Shown here one piece after another: positions 42,023 through 53,831 of a DNA stretch of 64,000 nt. The notes beneath the pieces were generated by a model, which saw nothing but the letters and a program-made list of their open reading frames with translations, was not told the origin of the DNA and did no database searches. Both the position numbers and the translations under genes were made by a program. The stretch is from Anaeramoeba flamelloides (lineage: Eukaryota > Metamonada > Anaeramoebidae), in assembly GCA_027625915.1 (NCBI GenBank), contig JANTQA010000047.1:18972001-19036000 (forward strand). Reading direction: 5' to 3'. Positions within the stretch are counted from its first letter, which is position 1, and each line of letters opens with the position of its first letter.

Positions 42023-42329
42023 TATTTAATTTTTTCATTTTTTATTTTTTCATCATTTTTGAGATTTTTTTAATCATAATAATAAAAAGCAATTAGAAAT
42101 ATTTTTTTATCAGTGACATTTATAAAAAATGTATATTTTTAAAAAATGAACAACATAATTACAATTGAGAGAATCACAGAAGAAAATACAAATGGGCTTT
42201 AATAGCTAGAGGGTTCCAAAAAATAATAATTATCGTAAAACATTACTTATTAGGATATCAAATAGTTGGATTTAGTGGAATTGGAGAGGTGAATATGATT
42301 ATATTTTATCAAATTTTAAACCACAAAAT

Positions 42330-42900
42330 AGTTATAAATCTTATTCAAAAAATCTAAAATTATCTTCTCCCAAAAAAAAAAAACTAAACATGATTCCAAA
42401 AATTTGGACACATCTAAAATCAAAAATAGAAAAACAAAAACCCAATTTATTATATTTTTCAAAACTTAATATAAAACAACATTTAAGTAACAGAGTATTA
42501 ATGTTTCTATAAGTAATCCTTTTCATCCAAATAAAAGAAAACAATATAAAACCAAAAAATCAAAACCAATGTTTCCACAATAATGAAACGAGCTGAACCA
42601 AAAATGTATTGGTAAATATGTTAAAATTTCACCAACAATTGTTGATCGATCAAATGATAAGATACAATGGACCAATTATCTGTGATAATTCAATTTAAGA
42701 AACTCAACACTAACATTCTATCAACCATCGAAAAAAAAATTCCAGATCTAACAAAACAGATTTTAGGTAACGTGAAAAAAACGAAATGAAAATATAAAAT
42801 AAAAAAAACAAAAAATGAAATAGTTTGTAAAATCAAATAATTTCCAAATTGAAAGTAAAGTAAGATATTGCTATTCTTTCAGCTGTATAAACTGAGCCCT
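42330..42900. repeat. R8 interspersed repeat, copy 1
   Basis: Blocks shared in order with 59330-60220: CCAAAAATTTGGACACATCT, GAAAAACAAAAACCCAATTT, GTTAAAATTTCACCAACAAT, TTCCAGATCTAACAAAACAG, GATATTGCTATTCTTTCAGC. No reading frame. Ends undefined. Confidence 0.7.
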
Positions 42901-42960
42901 AATTTTTAGAACTAAGTTTATCTAAATAAAAAAAAAAAATCAAAAATATTTTATCAATAT

Positions 42961-44148
42961 AGGTTTTGATGATAGCATGTTCAATTCAAGATAAATTTAC
43001 AAAAATCGCGATAATTTCCATCAAATCGCGATATATCAGAAAATCGCGATATTCGATATTATCGCGATAATATAAAAAATGGTGGTTTTCTATAAAATCG
43101 CGATAAATACCAAAATATCGCGATAAAATAGTTGATGAGTTTTTGGGTCTAATTGAGAAATATTTTTGACAAAAAATTTTTTTTGATCAAAAAATAGCGT
43201 TTGTGAAAAAAAGTCATTCTTTGAAAAAACAACAAAAAAGATACTTGGTCCAATCAAAGATCAGATCAAAGGGTTTTATTGTATTTTCAATTTATTTGGT
43301 TGACAAACCTATCAATCCTTTAAGATCAACAACAATAAGAAATAAAGAGAAATAAATATTTTTTTCAGTTAATTGTGGTGTTGTAAATTGAGTTGAATTA
43401 AAGACCTTCTAAAACATCCAACCCTTTATCTGTTCTTTAAAGAATGTGTTCTTGGGTTAAAACATTTTCAATATTCTCAGAAAGCTAAAAGGGGTAGGTA
43501 AACTTTTCTAAAGCTTTCACAACATCCTTGCTAGATGATCACCAATTATTAAGATTTTTTATAGATTTGTCTTCTTGTTCTTTTTCTTCTTTGATCATCT
43601 TTGTATTCGAAAGAAAACACAATTAGAGCTTGGAGGTTTTTGTTTGACCGATCACCAATAAGAAGGAAAATTATTCTTTATTCTTTTTCAGCTATTTAAA
43701 AGTGTGAATGTAACAACTCTATTGTAAATAAAAAAAATCTATCTTATATTCAAATATATTGTTGAAGTGGGTAATTATTAGTTTATGTCTCAAAAATGGA
43801 ACTTACTGTATTTTGTTAAAAAAAAAAATGAAAAGAATAAAATTTTTTTCTACAACAAACCAAACTATTTCCCTTTATAAAAGTTTTCTGTCTTTCAAAA
43901 CTTTCAAACACTTATAGATAGTTCAGAACCCTTACATACACTTTCAAACATTTATGAAAGAAAAAAGTGTTGTAAAAGTCTCAAGATTTTCTAAAAGTCA
44001 AGTGATTATTTTTAAGGAAATCTCAAAAAAATAATTTTTCATTTTTTCGCTATATGGTAAATATCGCGATAATGTTAAATATCGCGATAAAGTTGGACTA
44101 ATCACGATTTTTTTAATATTGTGATAATATATGTTATCATCAAAACCT
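42961..44148. mobile_element. Element with subterminal TCGCGA palindrome clusters
   Basis: Terminal inverted repeat AGGTTTTGATGATAGCAT at 42961 against ATGTTATCATCAAAACCT ending at 44148. Six copies of ATCGCGAT-type palindromes lie at 43006-43123 (core TCGCGA at 43006, 43026, 43044, 43062, 43098, 43118) and two near the other end (44064, 44082), plus a variant ATCACGAT at 44101. The ~900-bp middle has no transposase frame, so the copy is non-autonomous. Repeated subterminal motifs are usual transposase-binding sites in CACTA, hAT and similar elements; the superfamily is not settled. Confidence 0.75.
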
Positions 44149-45014
44149 CTAATATATACTCTTTTTTTTTATTATTGATCTTTACTAAAAAAAAAATAAC
44201 AAATAATTTTTTAAATAAAATTTTTAGAGAATCTATGATCACATGCCACTAAAATAAATTACCTTTATCTCACCCCCTCTCAAATTTTTATCATGTTTTA
44301 TGGTGTAGTTACTCCTTTAAAGCCCAAAAAGGGTAAAAAATTGTTTATTGGACTAATCTCTATAAAATTTTTTTACCTAAATTTATAGAGAATGAGAAAA
44401 TTTTTTTCAATCCCTAGATTGGAAATACCCTTTTTATTTTCAATATTAGCCATATTTCTGGATTAGGAACTATTATTTAGAAATTGGTCAAAAAAAAAAT
44501 AATAAGAGACTACTGTCCCTTAAAAAAAAAATCATAAGTTCAAGAATTATTCCTGAAATTTTTCAAAGTTATCTCGAAATTTAACATATCACTTAACTTC
44601 AAAAACCTGAAACTTTTTTGATGAAAAAATAAAGACTTCAAGTTATTTAAATTCTAAACCTTCAAAAGTTTATATTACGAAAACTTTTTAAAAAAAGTTA
44701 TTGGTTTTTGATCGATTATTTAATTTAAAAATTTGAAATAATCCCAAAAAGATAAGGTGTTATGAATTCAAAGAAATGGTTTTACAATTTTTCTGATCTT
44801 TTTGTAGTAAACAAATCTTCTAAATGGTTATTTTTTTTCAATCTTCTCCCTTTCTCTTTTTTTTTTTCCCGCCAATTTGCTTTAAATCAATTCCCTAAAG
44901 CCTTTTTCTTTGAAAAAAAGTTTTCCTTTGTAAACAAAATAAAATAAATCAACCTTGCTTTTTAAATAATTCTCTTTTGTTAATCCTAAATTCAGAAAGA
45001 TTTTGACATTTGAT
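44149..45014. other. Spacer upstream of the Asn/Gln-rich gene
   Basis: Contains a possible worn E-type end at 44501-44521 (AGAGACTACTGTCCCTT). From about 44760 the sequence has more C and T, with TTCTCCC and pyrimidine runs, and probably includes the promoter and leader of the gene that starts at 45015. Confidence 0.4.
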
Positions 45015-46829
45015 ATGAATACAGAGGGAAAAAAAACAAAAAAAAAAACAAAATCCACCAACAATCCTTTGCCTCAAAGAAACAATAATAAAAACGATTT
45101 GGTAAATTCTAATAATCCAAGAAGGATCAGAAAGCAAACCAAAGAGAGACAAAAACCATCAGCTTGGACACAAATGAGCTTAACTAAAAAAATAACAGAA
45201 AAAAAAAACAAAACAAAAGTTAACAATAAAAACAAAAGAAAAAGCAAACAACAAAAAACTACCAACAACCCCAAAACTTCAAACAAACTCCAAATAACAA
45301 ACCAAAATGAAAAAAACCCACCAAAATTATCGATGGCACAACTACTGAGACAACAAAATAAACAAACAACAAAAAATAGCAAAAAGAAAAGCCCAAACAA
45401 AAAACAACAAAAACAAAATCTAAACAAAAAAAGCTCTCGGAACATAAAGAAAGTCACCAAAAAAAATCAAACCAATAACAGTGATGAAATTGAGAACAAG
45501 ATTGTACAAGAAAATGTTAATGGTTGTCACCAAATTGAAAATGAAGGCAATAATAGCATTAAGAAAACAAAAACAAAAACACAAACAAAAACAAATAATA
45601 CCCTCAATTTTTTATTCAAAGAAAACAACACAGTTGATCTCAGTTTGATGTTTGGTAACCAAATGAATTTGGATAATAATCGATCTACAAATGGAAAAGG
45701 TATTTCAAAAAAACCAAACCAAAATAAGAAAACTTCAAAGGTTATTTATGCCGAAGACTTGGAAGAAGAATTTTTTTTAAATCAACAGAATCAAAACAAG
45801 ACTGAGGAAAATTACCAAGAGCCAAATGAAGATTATTATGGTGAAGAAGAATACGATCAAGAAGACGAAGAGGAAGACGAAGAGGAAGAAGAAGAGGAGA
45901 GAAACTATAATGAAGAATATAATGAAGATTTACAAGGCAGAGAACAACAAGAAGAGGGTGATGAAAACGACAGCGACGATGATGATAATGGTATCGATCA
46001 AGAAGGGTATTATTCTCAAAATAAAAATTTTAATCAAAAATCACAGTTCACAACAAATAATCAATCACTTAACATCCAAAAGAATAATTATAATAATCAA
46101 TACGGCCAAAATGATCGGACTTTTAATAATAACCAAAGTTATGAATTTGGAAAGACAAATCAATATAATAACCCAAATAATTTTTTCCAATTTGGAAGAA
46201 ATTATAATAACTATAATAACTTTCCAAATCAAGAACAAAAATTCAATACAAGGCAATATTGGCCAGAACAGCCAAAACGGGCCCAAACCCAAACACAGTT
46301 CCAACCACAAACACAGTTTCAACCAAATCAATTTACTTCAAAAACGTTTGGATATTTTACAAAACAAAAATTTCCATATCAACAAAATAATTGGTCTACA
46401 CCAAGAAATAATAACAATTTCCAATCGATGAGGGGGCTTAATTATTCCCAAAGCCAAAATCAAAACCAAAATCAAAACCAAAAAGAAAATACATTTTCTA
46501 CACAAAACAGTATGGATAATATTTCAGGAAATAATAAATTTTTTAATCCATATTTTAATAATCCACAATCTGAGCAATATAGAAGACCATCTGGTTTATA
46601 CGGCCAATTTGAAAACAAAACAAATTCTTTTTCAAATCCAAATTCTTCATTCCAAGGCTATTATTTGGGACAGCAATACCCAAATTTCCAAAATAATAAA
46701 CAAAATTATCCACAAAGCCGCATTCAACAAACACAAACACAAACACAAACACAAACACAAAATAACCAATATAGCCAATATAAACAACAACAAAAATTTA
46801 CTATCTCCACTAATAATGAGAAAAAATAA
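45015..46829 (+). CDS. Asn/Gln-rich prion-like protein, 604 residues
   Basis: A single exon; the frame extends a few codons upstream to TTG, but the first ATG is at 45015. Residues 1-180 are very basic (Lys/Asn/Gln; nuclear-localisation-like clusters such as KKTKKKTK). A short less biased patch follows (NTLNFLFKENNTVDLSLMFG and KVIYAEDLEEEFFL), then an acidic block (~270-320, EEDEEEDEEEEEE). The C-terminal half is Asn/Gln/Tyr/Phe-rich, with (QN)n and (TQ)n runs and GRN/RGL spots. Such domains occur in RNA-binding and granule-forming proteins. No RRM or other fold is visible, so no function is claimed. The (TQ)n run is encoded by a perfect ACACAA repeat and is likely to vary in length. Confidence 0.85.
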   Translation: MNTEGKKTKKKTKSTNNPLPQRNNNKNDLVNSNNPRRIRKQTKERQKPSAWTQMSLTKKITEKKNKTKVNNKNKRKSKQQKTTNNPKTSNKLQITNQNEKNPPKLSMAQLLRQQNKQTTKNSKKKSPNKKQQKQNLNKKSSRNIKKVTKKNQTNNSDEIENKIVQENVNGCHQIENEGNNSIKKTKTKTQTKTNNTLNFLFKENNTVDLSLMFGNQMNLDNNRSTNGKGISKKPNQNKKTSKVIYAEDLEEEFFLNQQNQNKTEENYQEPNEDYYGEEEYDQEDEEEDEEEEEEERNYNEEYNEDLQGREQQEEGDENDSDDDDNGIDQEGYYSQNKNFNQKSQFTTNNQSLNIQKNNYNNQYGQNDRTFNNNQSYEFGKTNQYNNPNNFFQFGRNYNNYNNFPNQEQKFNTRQYWPEQPKRAQTQTQFQPQTQFQPNQFTSKTFGYFTKQKFPYQQNNWSTPRNNNNFQSMRGLNYSQSQNQNQNQNQKENTFSTQNSMDNISGNNKFFNPYFNNPQSEQYRRPSGLYGQFENKTNSFSNPNSSFQGYYLGQQYPNFQNNKQNYPQSRIQQTQTQTQTQTQNNQYSQYKQQQKFTISTNNEKK

Positions 46830-48560
46830 AATTAAAATTAATTTCATTGAATAGATTCAATAGATTGAATAAATTGAACGAAAACGCAATTGACATCTTA
46901 TATATATATATATTTATTAATAAACTGAAATTCAAAATTTTTTATATAGTCAAATCCGATAAAAGAGTAACAATGATACAGTTTCCTGAAATTTGGAAAT
47001 AATTTTGATTTTTCAAATATTTTGTCATTTCATTATTTTTTTGTTTTTTATATTTTTTATTTTCCATCCTTTTTTCAATTTACATAAAGGTTTAGACCCA
47101 ATCGGAAAATTTGTTTACATTGGTTAATATTTGGTTAAAGTGGTATTCTTTGGAATAGAAAAACTCGGACAAAATCCCTTGATTATGCCTAACAATTTGA
47201 TCGCTCAAAAGTTGTTAATTAAATTTTTGCAAATTCACCAATACACTTTTTTAATTGTGCTCCCTCCAAAATCTTAAACTCGGCATTTTTTTTATTTTAA
47301 TTGACAAATATTTATCAAAATAAATATTTATATTTTTCAATTTCCAGGATAATATGAGTGTACAATAATTGTTAACATTTCAATTATTTAGTATTTCTAA
47401 TTTAATATTTCCTCGGTAATTTTTTCAGGCCCAAGTCATAATGACAAAAAATTAAAATTGTTTGTAATTGAAAAAAGTTTTCACAATTGTTGTTGGTAAC
47501 TAAAGCCAATTAAAAAGCAATCAATATGTGGTATATGATAGATTTATTAAAATCAACAATCAAAAATAATATATCATTGTTTGAAAAAAGTTTCAAATGG
47601 AGAGATCAAAATTCCAAATAAAATCATTGATAATTATATTTTTTAAAACAATTTTTTTCTTTTACAAGTTTGGCTCTTAGGGGTTTTTTGAGTGCTCAAA
47701 GATTTTTTTTTATATTTTAATTTATTTTTTAAATGTAAACTCTTTTTCAAATATTGTCACTAACCTGAAATAATAAATTGAAAAAAAATATATATCCTTA
47801 AGTATTCAAGAACAATTAATAACTAAATCTGATTTGTAATTCACTCTTAAGTCATTATAAATATATAAAAGCCTGGGATATAAAAAATTAAAAACAAATA
47901 AAACCAAAAACTAAAAAAAAGTGAGTCACAATTTTTGAAATGACCATTACGGATTTTTTATTATTGAACTTTCACTGAAAAAAAGTTGAACAACAAGATT
48001 TTTTATAAATAATCAAATTAATTTTAAAAGACATTACATAGTCACAATTTTCTAAGTGATTATTGGTCTTTTCGAAGATCTTTTTTTTTTTTTCCACATG
48101 ATCTTTAAAAAAAAAAAGAAAGAAAAGGTAAAAATAGAAGAAAAACAAAAAGAAAAACAAAAATATGACAATTTTTTTTTTTTTTTCAGCCCATTTCCAA
48201 AATTTTAACATACCCTCGGTCTATTTATATTGATAATTTTTTATTTTTTATTTTATGAGAGTTGTAATTTGTAAATAAACCTTAAAATTTCAATTAGAAG
48301 ATATTTCTTATTTGGCAATTCTTTCTAGAATTGCTTTAATAAGATTTTTTTTTCAAAAATTTGATTTTTAACTATTAAAATTTTTGAATTGATATTTGTA
48401 AATATAAATAATTTCTGATGATAATATATTGGAATAATTAATAGACTAAGCTATTAATTCCATAAAAACTCTATTATAAAATCTTTCAAATAAAATTTGA
48501 TCAAAAAGTGAATTGGTATTAGTAAACATATAAAAAATCGTAGAATATTTTTTTGATTAC
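46830..48560. other. Spacer, nothing recognised
   Basis: Starts with the 3' flank of the Asn/Gln-rich gene, including three near-repeats of AATAGATTGAAT and a short TA run (46900-46914). The rest is A/T-rich. The minus frame at 47972-48211 is a Phe/Lys artefact. Confidence 0.4.
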
Positions 48561-48755
48561 AGTCAGTTTCACTTTTAAGGCACAAACTTTCAACGAAATT
48601 TAAAGCACAAAAAAATCTCAAATTAATGCACAAGATTTGGATTTTTTTTTTTTACTAATTATTTTTACTAAAATCCAAAATTTTGTGTCTTAATTTGAGA
48701 TTTTTATTGTGTCTTAAATTTCGTTGAAAGTTTGCGCCTTAAAAGTGAAACTGGC
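48561..48755. mobile_element. R7 MITE, well-preserved copy
   Basis: About 85-bp arms: AGTCAGTTTCACTTTTAAGG, CACAAACTTTCAACGAAATT at the left are answered by AATTTCGTTGAAAGTTTGCG, CCTTAAAAGTGAAACTGGCT at the right. 195 bp in all, almost entirely hairpin. A worn copy lies at 10497-10672. Confidence 0.85.
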
Positions 48756-49515
48756 TCTATCTCCATATTTTTCTATATATGAATGGATTTTTCAAGCAAT
48801 CAGTAAATCACATGTGATTTGTATTTATTTTTTTTTTTTTGGTGTGTCTCTTAATGTTTAATGTTCTATATGGGGTAGGTGGACTAAGAATCCTTAAGAA
48901 AACTCGGATTTATAAAATGAAAAAAAGAAAATCTGTTAAAATTATAACCCATTTAAATCCCAATTGTCACTTTACAAGGATGAAACACACTATAGAATTC
49001 TTGTTTGATTTATAACAATATATGTTATTAAAATATAAAAAAGTTGAATAAATAATAATTTTTCTTCAAAATCACAATAATGGGCTTTTGAATAAAAAAT
49101 GGACATTAAATTTCATTTTTTTTTTTCTGATACCAATCGATTTTTCAGTCAGATAATGAAATGCATGTCCTTTATCTATTTCATAAAAATCATTAATTTC
49201 TTTTGGATGGGCTAACAATACGAAATGAAAGATAAATTTCAGAATCAAAAATTGAATAATCAGAAAAAATATATCCAATTCACATTTCAAATACCCGTAT
49301 CAAAAATAAAAAAAAAAAAAAAAATTAGTTTAAAATGGTAATGTGTGGTGTTTTGTTGAAAGGGTTTTTATTATAAACAAAAAAGATTGTATGAACTATT
49401 TTAAAATAAATAAAAAAATTAACAAAAAAAATTCGAAAAACAAAATGTCAAAAAACATAATGTTTAAAAAAAACAAAGCAAAGGATCACAAAACAATATA
49501 AAAAATGTGAAAAAC
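48756..49515. other. Spacer, 3' flank of the next gene
   Basis: A/T-rich. GGTGTGTCTCTTAATG and GGGGTAGGTGGACTAAGAATCC around 48840-48890 stand out slightly, but I see no gene. The frame at 49072-49290 is not supported. Confidence 0.4.
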
Positions 49516-50766
49516 TTAACATTCAAGGCAAAACTCATTTTCAAATTGAGTTAACCAGGAGTCGTTGAAGTTTGCTGTTTGGGGATACAGATCAATCAGA
49601 ATAATGCCTGTCCCAAAATCATTTCTGTTTGGGGGGCTTTGAGTGTCCTTTCTTAATGATTGCAGAAGGGTCTGGTTACTCTGTGCAATGGAGCCCTTTG
49701 AAAAGGGGTTTGTATTGACTTCCTTTTCAATGTTCATTTCTTTCTTGATTTCGTCTCTTTTCTGTTCAACTTCGATATCGATTATGGGGTTTTTGTTTTG
49801 GCTTCTCTCGTTCGGCAAACAAGATCCCAATTGGCGGAGGGGGGACGACGGCTTTTTCATTTGTTGGATTAGGAATTCCAGTCGGTTCAGATTATCTTTC
49901 CCAATTATCTTATCATTTGGGCCGTTTTCTTCCTGTTTATAACACGATCCGTGCTCTTGCTTTTTTCTTGTATCTAAGTGATTGCCGGGATCATGTAGGG
50001 ATTGAAAATTCTTGACAGGTTGTGATCTTTGATTGAGATCTTTTTGATGGTTGTCAATTTGATTTTGCCCCTCAAGGGTACCGGTGCTTTCAGTTTGATT
50101 ATTCATCAAATTTAAAGACTTTGTGTTTTGAGAAAGCCTGTTGTTGGTGGATACTTTTCTTGGCATTTTTTTCGGGTTTTGTAAAACTTTGACTGTTTGA
50201 TATTTTGTGATGATCTTTGTAAATTTTTTTTTTTTTTTTTTGTTTTTTTTGTTTTTGATTGTGTTTTTTTTTCGGATTTGTGGGGTTATCTTTTTCTTTT
50301 TTAAATTCCCGCTATTTAATGCCTTTATTGCTCTGTTGCGTTTCCGGGAACGGAGCTGGACCCTTTCCAATTCTTCAACATCGGGGATTTTGTAGATCAA
50401 CCAGTCTCTTGAATAGAAAGAGCAATTCGTCAGTTTCAGCTTCTTTGTGAAAAAGATATTGATGCCCCTCTCAATGGTTCTTTTCGACTTATCAGTCAAA
50501 ATGGAGAGGTCGTTGATACAGTCCTTCCTGATCATTATTTTGGTGGGTGTTTTGTGCTTACCATCGAATTTGCAGTTCTTGTCCAACATCCAATCTGAAA
50601 AGCCGACAAAACACTCGGGCCTCAATTTGACCATATTTTTAAATCGATCACGAAATGTTTTGAATGATCTAAATTCTTTCTGTAATTCTTCAAAATTCGT
50701 TTGGTTGATCAAAGTTGACTTGTTGGGCAAAGGCGGCGTGTTGAGTAAAGTTGACTTGTTTTTCAT
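49516..50766 (-). CDS. Unrecognised basic protein, 416 residues
   Basis: ATG at 50764-50766, no intron. The start carries a short internal repeat (KSTLLNTPPLPN / KSTLINQTN). Residues ~25-125 look like a folded domain with Cys, Trp and aromatic positions (MVKLRPECFVGFSDWMLDK; CSFYSRDWLIYKIPDVEEL) and a possible helix-turn-helix-like stretch (SILTDKSKRTIERGINIFF). Residues ~140-185 are a Lys run that could target the nucleus; the rest is polar and probably disordered, ending TQFENEFCLEC. The mix suggests a nuclear or nucleic-acid-associated protein; this is inference only. G+C is higher than the flanks. No homologous family is recognised. Confidence 0.8.
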   Translation of the reverse strand: MKNKSTLLNTPPLPNKSTLINQTNFEELQKEFRSFKTFRDRFKNMVKLRPECFVGFSDWMLDKNCKFDGKHKTPTKIMIRKDCINDLSILTDKSKRTIERGINIFFTKKLKLTNCSFYSRDWLIYKIPDVEELERVQLRSRKRNRAIKALNSGNLKKKKITPQIRKKNTIKNKKNKKKKKKFTKIITKYQTVKVLQNPKKMPRKVSTNNRLSQNTKSLNLMNNQTESTGTLEGQNQIDNHQKDLNQRSQPVKNFQSLHDPGNHLDTRKKQEHGSCYKQEENGPNDKIIGKDNLNRLEFLIQQMKKPSSPLRQLGSCLPNERSQNKNPIIDIEVEQKRDEIKKEMNIEKEVNTNPFSKGSIAQSNQTLLQSLRKDTQSPPNRNDFGTGIILIDLYPQTANFNDSWLTQFENEFCLEC

Positions 50767-53668
50767 AGATTAGATTTACTTTCTGTCTTGATTTCTTACT
50801 TTTTTTTTTTTTTTATTTTTTTATTTTTTAATAAAAGATTGTTTGGAAACGTTTTAAAAGATGGTTGTGTGATTTTTGATCTGTGATTGTGATTGAGAAA
50901 ATCTTTCTGATATTTGATTGAGGTTTGCGTTTTTTTTTTTTTTTTTCTTAATTAAATATTGCGAGAACAAAGAGTTCAGGTTAAATAAACAAATTTGCTT
51001 CAACAATTTGATAAAAAGAAATCAAAAAGAAAAAACCAAAAATTTTAAAACACTTCCGAAATGATGGGATAAATTAAAAAAAAATAAAAATCAAATAAAG
51101 CGATTTTTTACCTTCCCTTTTTGCACAATAGTCCAAATCTTTTTTTTTTTCTTTGGTAACTCTTCTCTAAATACACCCAAAGATTCAATAATAAAAATTT
51201 TTAGAAAAGATTTCTATTTTATTTTTAGACACAGAAAGGTTAAAAATTTATTTTTAAAAATTGTTTTGGTAAAAACAATAAATGAGACAGGTTGAGGTGA
51301 ATAAGTCCTGATTTTGTTTACTGATAATTGGAAATAATTTTTCTGATTAACCAATTTTACTTTTCTTGTTTAAATAAATTTTAGAAACTCTACTTTTCAA
51401 TGATAACAAATTCCGACCTCTCACTAATTTGGCCAACCTGTTGAAACCAATTCTTTTCAACAAAAATTGATCATTTTTATAGTTAAAAAGAAACTTGATA
51501 AAAGTTGTATTTTACAACAGATAAAACAAATCTGAAAAAAAGCAAAATGAAGAATTGCAAACCCTTGGGATATCAAGTATTTAGATAAATAAAATTAAGT
51601 TCTTTTCAATTTCAGCATCTATCTCTCATACTATTCCATTTTTTCAAATTTCTAAAAATTTATTTACTCAATACACAATTCTTCCGAATTGATCTCAATC
51701 CTCAAATTACTTCGAAAGACAGGTGATTCTTGAAAATTTAATCCTTACTCGAAAAAAGATTTTTTACACCTTTAATTCCCTTTTTCTTTCCTAAATTAGT
51801 CGGGTACTTTTGACAGAATTCGAACACGATTGGAACAGCGAAAAAACATATGATTATTAATTTTTAAAAATTTTAGACCTTTTGAATTGGTCAAACTTGT
51901 GGCTTTCTTGAAAATATGTTCTGCTTTTTAGTATTTAAGCTTTTTTTTTTTTAATTTTTGCTCATTTACACAGGATATTTTTGTGACTGATTTTTTAGAA
52001 TTCTTCCAAATTTTACTCTTTTAGTTAAAGTACTTTCTACCTTTTTGTATTGAAAATTTTGTGCCGGTTCCTCTTCACTTTTTTTCTATAAATTACTGAC
52101 TCAAATTTTGAACTATTCATTAGTGAAAAGCGATTGATTGACGACTGTAAAAGTATGAACCCCAAAACCGTCACCAGGTTCTTTTGGCAATGTCTAATTG
52201 TATAAGTTGCGAAAAATAAATAACCCCGAACCAAACCCAAAATTGGTTAAAACTATTTTGTCAAGAAGGTATCCTTATGGGCTTTTTTGAACGCCTTTCT
52301 CCATTTAAACTCAAACACTAAACTGACAAATGTTCCATTTTTGTTCCTTCTTTGATTCAAATTTTAGCCATTTTTATTTTGTTTTTTTGGAATAATCTAG
52401 AGTTAATAGAATTATGTAGAAAAATTTTTTTAAAAAGGAGTTAGTGGTAATTTGTTGAAGTTTTTAATGCGGAATATTTAAAAATAACCATTTCTTCTTT
52501 CCCGTTTTCATTATTTGGTTATTTTTTCAGATTTAAAGTAGTCTTTAATTCTTTTTTAATTTTCAGTAAAACTTTTGACACAAATACAAAAAACTTTGAC
52601 AAAAAATTTTAGTTCAAGTCAAGAAACGGTTTGAAGAACTAAAACTGATTTTCGAACACATTTCTAGATTAATTTTCGATTTTTTGTTTTTGTATTTTGA
52701 GAAAATATAATGTCACATTTTTTCAGTTATTTGAATATTTTTTTTTCACAAATTTTAATTGTATTTTTAAAAAGAATTTAAAATTTGTTTTCAATTTGAA
52801 ACAAACCAAGTGATTATTCGATCATTGAAAAACACAATTATGTACGTCTTTACCAATTACCAAAGTAGAAAGCAATTCGACAAAACCCCCTTTTTTTCAT
52901 ATTTAATATGAAAATACTAATCAAAAATTACTTTTTATATTTTGGTTTTTTAATAGTTTTTTTCGTTTTTAGTATTATTTCGAGTGATCTGGTTTTTAAA
53001 GGAGAAATTCTCGTCTCACATAGCCTTTCTTTTGTCAAATGGAAACAAGTTAGATTTTTGCACAATCACATCGGAATACTTGTTATTATGAAATTTGGAA
53101 ACATCTCAATTAATTCCTAATTAATTATTTTTTTGTTTTGGAATGAACTTTGACTGGTTAAGCATCAAAAAAGAAAGGTTAGGGAAATTCAAAAATAAAA
53201 AAAAGTCAGGGAAATGTTTTGCAAAGTTGCAAAATTGTGGTTTTTATTTTCAATGTTTTATTTCAAACTTTTTAATTTTGCAAAATACCTAGAAATTATA
53301 AGGTTAGAACAACCCTTATAGGCTTCTTTTTTTAACGAATTAGAGGATTTAAACTCAAAAAATTTAATTTAATAAAATAATAAAAATTTTTGTGTTTTGT
53401 TGATTTTGATTTTGGGGAATTATTTTCGGTTTTCTCTTTTTGTTTCTTCCTCAAACATTGCTGTTATCTTCTGAAATTGAATTTTTGGAGACAAAACGTA
53501 TCATATTTTTTTTGAGTAATACACTCCCACAGTCTAGACATTGTTTTACAGTTTCCTAGTTTTTGCAAAAATTCAATTTTTTTAAAAAAACTTTAACAAT
53601 TAAGACTTTTATTTTTTCGTGGTGTTATTATTTATTTTTCAGAACAAAAAAATTAATAAATACATTAT
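50767..53668. other. 2.9-kb spacer, no supported gene
   Basis: Begins with the promoter side of the 416-residue gene: T runs at 50800-50815 and 50931-50946 (A runs in the coding sense). Patches around 51690-51840 and 52060-52240 are a little richer in G+C (e.g. GGTACTTTTGACAG, AACCCCAAAACCGTCACCAGG), but frames are short on both strands. No repeat family was found, which makes this the longest unique-looking gap in the window. Confidence 0.4.
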
Positions 53669-53831
53669 TGATATTTGAATTATAAATGTGAAAAAATTTC
53701 ACTTCATTTTCAATTTCCTCTTATTAAAAGGGTGTGACAAATTACAATTGTTTCTTTTAAAAACCCAATTTATCAAAGAAAAATTTGGAAAAGGAAGTGA
53801 AAATTTAAACCCATTTAGAATTCAAATATCA
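53669..53831. mobile_element. R9 MITE, copy 2
   Basis: TGATATTTGAATTATAAATG and TTTCACTTCATTTTC are answered by GGAAGTGAAAATTTAAACCC and AGAATTCAAATATCA. 163 bp, arms about 45 bp, non-coding. Partner of 41308-41472. Confidence 0.8.

Noticed and set aside
44501-44521. Third copy of the E element
   Set aside because: Only the terminal ~20 bp resemble E (AGAGACTACTGTCCCTT); the sequence inside does not match.
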